64,000 bases of DNA from Candidatus Latescibacterota bacterium (lineage in GTDB: Bacteria; Latescibacterota; UBA2968). Shown here in pieces: positions 58,505-64,000 of this stretch. The stretch is from assembly GCA_022823725.1 (NCBI GenBank), contig JAJEHL010000026.1, positions 310,001-374,000 of the forward strand, written 5' to 3'. How positions within the stretch are numbered: the first letter of the stretch is position 1; each line of letters begins with the position of its first letter. The translations under genes and the position numbers were made by a program. The notes beneath the pieces are model-generated. The model made no database searches, was not told the DNA's origin, and saw only the letters and a list, made by a program, of their open reading frames with translations.

Positions 58505-59778
58505 TACCCGCGTCCCTCCAGAGGAGGAGTCGGTTCACCATGTCTGTCCAGCGGGTCTCCCAGATTGAAATATCCTTCCATCCATAGATGGCCAAGATAT
58601 GCACCCTCTTCGACAAATTCCGGTATGCCGGGTATATCTGCGACTCGGCGTGTTTGTGTGTACCCCTCCGCGTCGCGCCAGAGGACGCGGACCTCTTTGG
58701 GACGCAGTGCGTTCAGGAAAAATGGCGAATGCGTGGTCGCCAATAACTGCGTGCCTTCGCAGGCCGCACGGCATTCTTCGGCAAGTTCCGGAAGCAATCG
58801 AGGGTGCAAGAAGTTTTCCGGTTCTTCAATGCCGATGAAGGGCGGTGGTTCGGGGTCGTATAACAGTACCAGATAAGCCAGTATTTTTAATGTGCCATCA
58901 GAAGCGAATCGCGCCAGCACCGGGTTGTTGAATGGCGCGTCCTTGATCTGCAATAATAGGCGGCCATCGGGCATGACTTCTGATAGCACGCGCTCAATGC
59001 GCGGCACGCGCTGACGTAGCACCTCGAAGATATGGTTAAGTTGATCGGGATGTTGCTCTGCGAGGTGCTGTATGACATTGGCAAGGTTGTCGCCGCTTTT
59101 AGACAGTCGCTCTTGAGGTCCTGCTTCGGGCTGGCCCCGTGCGCTGTCTGCCGAGAGGTATGACACATGCCATCCGGTGATGAAGTCGCGCAGTGCTGCT
59201 ACGCGCGGGTGATCGGCAAGTTGTCCCAGGGCATTGACTGCCAGCAGGTCGGGCGATTGGAGCGGTACCTCGTTGCGCGGGTCCCATTGGATCGTTCCCT
59301 GATTGTTCATGTCCAATTCGTCGTCGGGTTGCTCACCGCCGACCGCTCTGCCCTGTCCCTCGCGATAATCGAGAAACCGGAATGGTCTGCCGTGTTGGCC
59401 GCGCCGCCATTGTAACCATTCCTCCATGACAACGGGGCGGTTGCGGTCTTCGTCAATGGCCAGGTGATAAGTGATCAGGCGCGTGCCCGGCTGTTCGCGG
59501 TACTTGAGTTCAATGACAACTGGATCAATGTTTCCTCGCGTCCGCAGTTCTTTGGCACGACCTCGCTGATCCCAAGCGCGGCGCAGACCCGACTCGAAGC
59601 ATTCAGATAGAAACGCGAATACGTCAAATACTGTTGACTTCCCGCTGCCATTGGGACCGAGCAACACAGTCAGTGGCGTTAATTCCTTGAACTCAACTTC
59701 CCGCAACGCGCGGAAGTTCCGCACCTTCAGGTATTCAATGCGTGCCGGTGCTGTGTATTGTGAAGTTGTTGGGTTCAT
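58504..59778 (-). CDS. AAA-family (SMC/OLD-like) ATPase
   Basis: 424 residues. An N-terminal strand ([17 protein letters not shown]) leads to the Walker A G41PNGSGKST. Further on come an ABC-like signature region [13 protein letters not shown], the Walker [14 protein letters not shown] and the switch-like ATTHSPFFL. This is the AAA_21/AAA15 type of free-standing SMC-like ATPase. It is coupled to the DUF4276 gene. Both sit between nrdA and nrdB, an unexpected place that suggests insertion. A defence or toxin-antitoxin role is likely but unproven. Confidence 0.88.
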   Translation of the reverse strand: MNPTTSQYTAPARIEYLKVRNFRALREVEFKELTPLTVLLGPNGSGKSTVFDVFAFLSECFESGLRRAWDQRGRAKELRTRGNIDPVVIELKYREQPGTRLITYHLAIDEDRNRPVVMEEWLQWRRGQHGRPFRFLDYREGQGRAVGGEQPDDELDMNNQGTIQWDPRNEVPLQSPDLLAVNALGQLADHPRVAALRDFITGWHVSYLSADSARGQPEAGPQERLSKSGDNLANVIQHLAEQHPDQLNHIFEVLRQRVPRIERVLSEVMPDGRLLLQIKDAPFNNPVLARFASDGTLKILAYLVLLYDPEPPPFIGIEEPENFLHPRLLPELAEECRAACEGTQLLATTHSPFFLNALRPKEVRVLWRDAEGYTQTRRVADIPGIPEFVEEGAYLGHLWMEGYFNLGDPLDRHGEPTPPLEGRG

Positions 59779-59922
59779 CTCTTAGTGTGACGAGCGCAAG
59801 GATGAGCAATCTGGTCATTTTGCCGATTCTCTATCTATTCCAAAACGGGGCGGCCACCTATCTCATTCTTTTGTGATAGAGTTTTTCGTTGACTTTTATA
59901 ATCTCAAGGGGGGTTCTGTTGA

Positions 59923-60252
59923 TCACATTAAGCCTTGTGGTGGGAAACAATATTGACATTTGTTGAGCGAGTACGACAATATGCGCTGTCCTGGCAACAA
60001 ATCCGAAATAAATAATTCTGTACCATCGGGAAGAAGATGAACCGGCAAATTGTCAATATTTTGCAAAAAAATAAATTCATCCAAACGGGCATTGTGAAGG
60101 TTGTGCCTACCGCAAAAACGGTGCGGATCAACGTGATGTAGTTTATAAGTGTCATCATTAATGGTGAATACGTATCCGGCTCCAAAAGCTTGACGGAGTA
60201 AATTCCAGTTGTTGAGACTGCGTACGAAATTGCCGAAGGATATATCTGCCAT
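59923..60252 (-). CDS. Unknown small protein between nrdA and the ATPase gene
   Basis: I do not recognise it. From the ATG at 60252 (AGGAG 8 bp upstream) it has 109 residues. It is rich in His, Asn and aromatic residues (YKLHHVDPHRFCGRHNLHN) and could bind a metal, but Cys/His spacing matches no finger I know. It starts 60 bp after the nrdA stop and ends 144 bp before the ATPase gene; that gap has no further gene. It could be part of the inserted module or an RNR-associated protein. Confidence 0.65.
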   Translation of the reverse strand: MADISFGNFVRSLNNWNLLRQAFGAGYVFTINDDTYKLHHVDPHRFCGRHNLHNARLDEFIFLQNIDNLPVHLLPDGTELFISDLLPGQRILSYSLNKCQYCFPPQGLM

Positions 60253-60312
60253 TTTTATTCTCCTAAAACGCAAAGTTCACTGTGCTTTGAGCCTACCGAG
60301 AAGCAAATCGCT

Positions 60313-63204
60313 CTATTGACACGCCTCACATGTGCCGTCTGTTATATCGCATGATGCAGCCGTTGGGCCTGGTGTGGCAGGGGGCTGTTGGTGTACCTGT
60401 CCGTTGAGCGGCGCGTCTGTTTCAACAGGTGCATCTTCGCGTTGTACTTGCACATCGCTCGAAGCGGATTTGGACTGCATCCACCGGGGCTGGACACCGC
60501 GTTTGTTGATGTCCATGGTGGATTTCTCGATCTGGGTTGCGGCGAGGGAGCGCAAGTAGTACGTGGTTTTCAGCCCGCGTATCCAGGCGAGTTTGTACAT
60601 GTCGTCCAATGCCTTGCCGCTGGGTTCTGCGATGTACAGGTTCAGGGACTGGCCCATGTCGATCCACTTTTGCCGGCGGCTGGCGCATTCGATGAGCCAC
60701 TCGGGCGCCACTTCAAATGCGGTTTTGTAGAGGTCTTTTACGTCTTGTGGCACGCGGTCGATTTCCTGGACTGATCCGTCGAAGTATTTCAGATCATCTA
60801 CCATCTGGTCGTCCCACAGGTCGCGCGCTTTTAAGGCATCGACCATGTAGGGATTTAATACAGTAAAATCACCGGACAGATTTGCTTTTACATACAGGTT
60901 GCGATACATCGGCTCGATGGATTGCGTCACGCCTGAGATATTCGATATGGTGGCGGTCGGGGCAATGGCCATGACATTGCTGTTTCGCATGCCGTGTTTG
61001 GCGACTGCCTCGCGCACGACATTCCAGTCCAGGCGCGCGGATGTATCGACTTCGAGGTACGACCCCCGTTCCTGTCCCAATACTGTCAGGGTATCGATGG
61101 GCAATATGCCGCGATCCCATTTTGATCCGATGTAGGAGTGATATGTGCCGCGTTCTTCGGCCAGGTGCGTTGAGGCGAGGATCGCGTAATACGAGATCAT
61201 TTCCATGCTTATGTCGGCAAAATCAACCGCGCCTTGTGAATCGTAGGGCAAATTCAAGAGGTAGAGCGCGTCCTGAAATCCCATCACGCCCAGGCCCACG
61301 GGACGGTGGCGTTTGTTGGATGTGGCGGCTTCTTCTGTGGGATAAAAATTGATGTCTATTACGTTGTCCAGCATCCGAAGCGCGGTGGATATCGTGTCTT
61401 CCAGCAATTCTCGGTTGAGGCCGGTGGGTGTGATGTGCGCCACGAGGTTTACAGAGCCGAGGTTGCATACCGCGGTTTCTTCGCGGCTCGTGTTCAACAG
61501 TATTTCAGTACACAAGTTCGAGCTGTGGACAACGCCCGCGTGATCCTGCGGCGAGCGGATGTTGGACGGGTCCTTAAATGTGATCCACGGGTGCCCGGTT
61601 TCAAAGAGCATGGACAACATTTTGCGCCACAATTGCACGGCGTCGATCTGGCGGTGTTGTTGTAGTTCACCGGCTTCAGCCATTTGTTCGTACGCGAGAT
61701 ATTTTTCTTCAAAGGCTTTGCCGTACAAGTCGTGCAGATCGGGGACTTCATCCGGGCTGAACAGAGTCCAGGATCCCTTTTCCATGACGCGCTTCATAAA
61801 CAGGTCGGGGATCCAGTTGGCCGTGTTCATGTCGTGTGTGCGGCGGCGGTCATCACCTGTGTTTTTGCGCAACTCCATAAAATCTTCGATGTCCAGGTGC
61901 CAGGTTTCCAGATAGGAGCATACCGCGCCCTTGCGTTTTCCACCCTGGTTGACGGCAACTGCTGTGTCGTTCACGACTTTTAAAAATGGAATGACGCCCT
62001 GGCTTCTGCCATTTGTGCCGCGAATATAGGAATTTGTCGCGCGCACATTGGTCCAGTCATTGCCCAGGCCGCCAGCCCATTTGGACAATTTGGCATTGTC
62101 GGATACCATTTTGAAAATGTGTTCCAGATCATCCTGCGCGGTTGACAGATAACACGAGGACAATTGCGGGTGCAGGGTGCCAGCATTGAACAGGGTGGGG
62201 GTGGCAGAGACAAATCGGAAGGAAGAGAGCACTTCATAAAATTGAATGGCGCGCGCTTCTTTGTCGTCTTCGTCCCAGGCGAGACCCATGGCCACGCGCA
62301 TCCAGAAAAACTGCGGGGTTTCAATGCGGCGCTCATTGACGTGGAGCAAATAGCGATCAAAAATTGTTTGTACGCCCAGGTACTCAAAGTCTTCATCGCG
62401 CTCGGGTTTTAATGCCGCGGATAGACGCTCCAGATCATAAATGCGCAATTTGGGATCTAAGCGGTCATTTTCAATGCCCGTTTCAATAAATTTTGCAAAT
62501 CCCTGCCGACATGCAGTGTCTCTGTCTTCAAGCGCGGGCTTGAAGCCCAGGGCGTGGCGATAGATCACGTTGAGGAGCAAGCGCATTGCGACTTTGCTAT
62601 AGGCGGGTTCTTTTTCCACGCGGCTGCGCGCTGCCAATATCATGGCGCGTTCTATATCATCGGGTTTGATGTCGTCGTAGAGGGAGCGATATATTTCATT
62701 GAGCAGGGCCTGGGGATCTACTTCGTCATCGCAAACGGCAAATACCTCGGTGCGAATGCGGTTGGCATCTAAAGGTTCGCGCTTGCCGTCGGCGGTTTGC
62801 ACGCGGAGTTTGGGCGCGTTGGGGTCTTGGGGTTCTTCCTGGCCGCTGAGTACGCGGGCTTTTTTGTGGTCTTCTCGATAGACGATGTAGCGTCGGGCAA
62901 CCGCAAAATGGCCTGCACGCATCAAATGGATTTCAACTTTATCCTGAATGCGTTCGACATCCACACTGTCATCCGGCTCGTGCAATTCCCCTTCGATTTC
63001 AGCTATAACATCGTCGGTGAGTTCCGACACATCGGTTTTTATTTTGGGCGGCAATGAATGGTCATTAGACAGCCTCAACTCGGCTCTGAATGCCGCCTCA
63101 ATCGCGCGTTCAATGCGCGCGCGGTCAAAATCGACGATCCGACCATCGCGTTTGCGTACCGCAAAACCAACTGCTTCCAGTAAAGTGTCAACTATTTCGG
63201 CCAT
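60313..63204 (-). CDS. nrdA: Ribonucleoside-diphosphate reductase alpha subunit (NrdA)
   Basis: 963 residues from the ATG at 63204 (GGGAGG 5 bp upstream); the frame is open to 63363 without similarity. Two ATP-cone regulatory domains occupy about residues 10-100 ([20 protein letters not shown]) and 110-205 ([13 protein letters not shown]). The catalytic barrel has the redox Cys in [15 protein letters not shown]-x-C-x-E in [10 protein letters not shown], the second Cys in [10 protein letters not shown] and the Tyr pair in KTTYYLRS. The C-terminal tail ends CEACQ for thiol exchange. It works with NrdB at 56675. Chlamydial class Ic alpha subunits also have extra ATP cones. Confidence 0.94.
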   Translation of the reverse strand: MAEIVDTLLEAVGFAVRKRDGRIVDFDRARIERAIEAAFRAELRLSNDHSLPPKIKTDVSELTDDVIAEIEGELHEPDDSVDVERIQDKVEIHLMRAGHFAVARRYIVYREDHKKARVLSGQEEPQDPNAPKLRVQTADGKREPLDANRIRTEVFAVCDDEVDPQALLNEIYRSLYDDIKPDDIERAMILAARSRVEKEPAYSKVAMRLLLNVIYRHALGFKPALEDRDTACRQGFAKFIETGIENDRLDPKLRIYDLERLSAALKPERDEDFEYLGVQTIFDRYLLHVNERRIETPQFFWMRVAMGLAWDEDDKEARAIQFYEVLSSFRFVSATPTLFNAGTLHPQLSSCYLSTAQDDLEHIFKMVSDNAKLSKWAGGLGNDWTNVRATNSYIRGTNGRSQGVIPFLKVVNDTAVAVNQGGKRKGAVCSYLETWHLDIEDFMELRKNTGDDRRRTHDMNTANWIPDLFMKRVMEKGSWTLFSPDEVPDLHDLYGKAFEEKYLAYEQMAEAGELQQHRQIDAVQLWRKMLSMLFETGHPWITFKDPSNIRSPQDHAGVVHSSNLCTEILLNTSREETAVCNLGSVNLVAHITPTGLNRELLEDTISTALRMLDNVIDINFYPTEEAATSNKRHRPVGLGVMGFQDALYLLNLPYDSQGAVDFADISMEMISYYAILASTHLAEERGTYHSYIGSKWDRGILPIDTLTVLGQERGSYLEVDTSARLDWNVVREAVAKHGMRNSNVMAIAPTATISNISGVTQSIEPMYRNLYVKANLSGDFTVLNPYMVDALKARDLWDDQMVDDLKYFDGSVQEIDRVPQDVKDLYKTAFEVAPEWLIECASRRQKWIDMGQSLNLYIAEPSGKALDDMYKLAWIRGLKTTYYLRSLAATQIEKSTMDINKRGVQPRWMQSKSASSDVQVQREDAPVETDAPLNGQVHQQPPATPGPTAASCDITDGTCEACQ

Positions 63205-63520
63205 GCATGCCTCCCAAATGCGAGCCGAGAACCAATAAGAGCCTGCTCCCGCGCGTGCTAAAAGAAAAAATAAACCCATAACCGCTGCACAAAAACCACA
63301 ACGGGGAGGGTTGAAAAGATAATCTTGGGGATGTGTTTTTAAGACAACAAATCGGGAAAACATAAGGTTGGAAATCCCAATCGCAGAGACGGGGAGAGAC
63401 TGCGAACAATGGATTTGTTTTCCCGAAAATAGTAATAACTTACGCAGTTGTAATGATTTGTTTGAGTTTGCAAAAAATAGTTAAAGGAGGAGAGCAAAAA
63501 TTTTTCACTAACAACTGCAA
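63205..63520 (-). other. Long leader of nrdA
   Basis: About 310 bases separate the predicted transcription start from the nrdA ATG. I see no B12-box or other riboswitch core, and no clear leader peptide. The sequence is pyrimidine-rich on the coding strand. Confidence 0.4.
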
Positions 63521-63553
63521 GCACAATATATGGTGGTCTAAAAAAAAAGTCAA
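63521..63553 (-). promoter_or_regulatory. nrdA promoter with overlapping NrdR-box-like site
   Basis: On the minus strand TTGACT (63548-63553) and TATATT (63525-63530) are separated by 17 bp. The 16-mer GCACAATATATGGTGG (63521-63536) over the -10 is close to the NrdR consensus ACACWATATMTTGTGT. NrdR boxes usually come in pairs about 31-32 bp apart; a much weaker match lies about 32 bp upstream (63553-63568). Confidence 0.6.
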
Positions 63554-63749
63554 TACCAAATGTGCGTAAATTGTAACTTTACCGGCATTGCGTCGTGCGT
63601 GCGTCCAATTGTCTGTATATGCGAGATTTAGAGCAAAAATCAGGGGATAGGGACCGGGGAGTTGGAGGCTGGGGATACAGGTTTTGTGACGAAAAAAAGG
63701 GAAAATTTTACGATTTATTGGCGTATTGTTTTTTTTCTAAAAAAATCCT

Positions 63750-63778
63750 TTGACGCGGTGGGTAAAATTCTGAATATT
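63750..63778 (+). promoter_or_regulatory. Promoter of the partial gene at 63910
   Basis: TTGACG (63750-63755), 17-bp spacer, AATATT (63773-63778). The leader of about 125 nt contains the branched structure at 63792-63857. Confidence 0.6.
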
Positions 63779-63791
63779 CTGGGCGTTGAGA

Positions 63792-63857
63792 GGGACGGCA
63801 CGGGGCCTGCCCCGCAGTGATTACCGTATAGAATCATTGCCTATACGGGACCGTCCC
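63792..63857 (+). repeat. Branched palindromic element (three-way junction)
   Basis: Outer arms GGGACGG/CCGTCCC (63792-63798 and 63851-63857) enclose two hairpins, CGGGG/CCCCG (63801-63805 and 63810-63814) and CCGTATAG/CTATACGG (63824-63831 and 63841-63848). It could be a dispersed element or a leader RNA structure. A similar short GC hairpin motif (CACGGGGGCACCGCCCC) is seen near 40477. Confidence 0.55.
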
Positions 63858-63909
63858 CTACGATGATATTGTTAATCTGTTGGCCGTTGATTGCTAATAA
63901 GGAGAAGAT

Positions 63910-64000
63910 ATGGATGCTCATTTACTCGCTTCACTTACACAGACCAAAAAGGCGAGGACACTGCGGGAATCGTCATGGGATGTTGGTGGACGCAATGGCG
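63910..64000 (+). CDS. Start of a probable GH172/DUF2961 protein (3' truncated by window)
   Basis: Only 30 codons are visible, with GGAGAAG before the ATG at 63910. The sequence LRESSWDVGGRNG resembles the conserved N-terminal RxSSxDxTGGN motif of DUF2961 proteins (glycoside hydrolase family 172). The assignment rests on this short match alone. Confidence 0.4.
   Translation, partial: MDAHLLASLTQTKKARTLRESSWDVGGRNG

Noticed and set aside
63205-63363. N-terminal extension of NrdA
   Set aside because: The added residues have no similarity to ATP cones, and GGGAGG directly precedes the ATG at 63204.
63205-63520. Cobalamin riboswitch in the nrdA leader
   Set aside because: No B12-box-like core is visible, and the reductase is class I, so B12 control is not expected.
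1-64000. CRISPR array, tRNA or rRNA genes, insertion sequences
   Set aside because: No regular spaced repeats, no cloverleaf with CCA end or T-loop, no rRNA-like stretch and no transposase was found by eye.

Overview
The window is 64 kb of a bacterial chromosome that I cannot name from sequence alone. The mix of many sulfatases, phytanoyl-CoA dioxygenase-like oxygenases, a sugar-acid lactonase and dehydratase, GWxTD and DUF6785-type proteins and a mono-modular reducing polyketide synthase recalls uncultured Poribacteria or Latescibacterota-type genomes. That is an inference. Shine-Dalgarno sites, sigma70-like promoters and Rho-independent hairpins are ordinary Gram-negative-type bacterial signals. 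I see no tRNA, rRNA, CRISPR array, transposase or prophage.

Left end (1-7.4 kb): the 3' part of mnmE, then rsmG, each followed by a parS-like 16-mer. A cluster of five DnaA-box 9-mers beside an AT-rich stretch lies at 5.34-5.45 kb. Together these suggest that the replication origin and its centromere are here. Between and after them are an XRE regulator, a small coiled-coil protein, an FAH-family enzyme, a lipoprotein cyclophilin, a CDP-alcohol phosphatidyltransferase and a thymidylate kinase with an unusual C-terminal extension.

Middle-left (7.4-19 kb): a CtpA-type protease, a sulfatase, an orphan Phd antitoxin, a concentrative nucleoside transporter, then a sugar-acid cluster (SMP-30 lactonase, enolase-superfamily dehydratase, PhyH-like oxygenase, and a sulfatase-fold enzyme with Thr in place of the formylglycine Cys). 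An NCS2 permease with a soluble C-terminal domain follows on the opposite strand.

PKS locus (19-30.4 kb, minus strand): an alpha/beta hydrolase, a 3352-residue PKS (KS-AT-DH-MT-ER-KR-ACP-KS-degenerate AT) and a separate ACP, read in that order. It looks like an iterative, highly reducing, methylating lipid synthase followed by a decayed KS-AT duplicate.

Envelope cluster (30.7-42.9 kb): a PQQ-type propeller protein; a minus-strand operon of two paralogous DUF6785-type membrane proteins bracketing a GT39-TPR membrane glycosyltransferase, ending in a GWxTD-TPR protein; and a divergent membrane-bound spermidine synthase-like protein.

Catabolic cluster (42.9-46.6 kb): a Dabb protein, two small unknown proteins, a PhyH oxygenase, a sugar isomerase and a D-2-hydroxyacid dehydrogenase, tightly packed and partly overlapping. 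Next come a SulP-STAS-cNMP transporter coupled to an unknown protein, a SWIM zinc-finger protein, a DUF4143 ATPase, and a sulfatase plus amidohydrolase pair.

Right end (55.3-64 kb): an EpmA-like lysine ligase, then nrdB and nrdA on the minus strand. NrdB has the Glu and Phe substitutions typical of class Ic (Mn/Fe) enzymes. An AAA ATPase-DUF4276 pair that resembles a defence module, plus a small unknown protein, is inserted between nrdA and nrdB. The nrdA promoter carries an NrdR-box-like element over its -10. The window ends in the start of a probable GH172 (DUF2961) gene.
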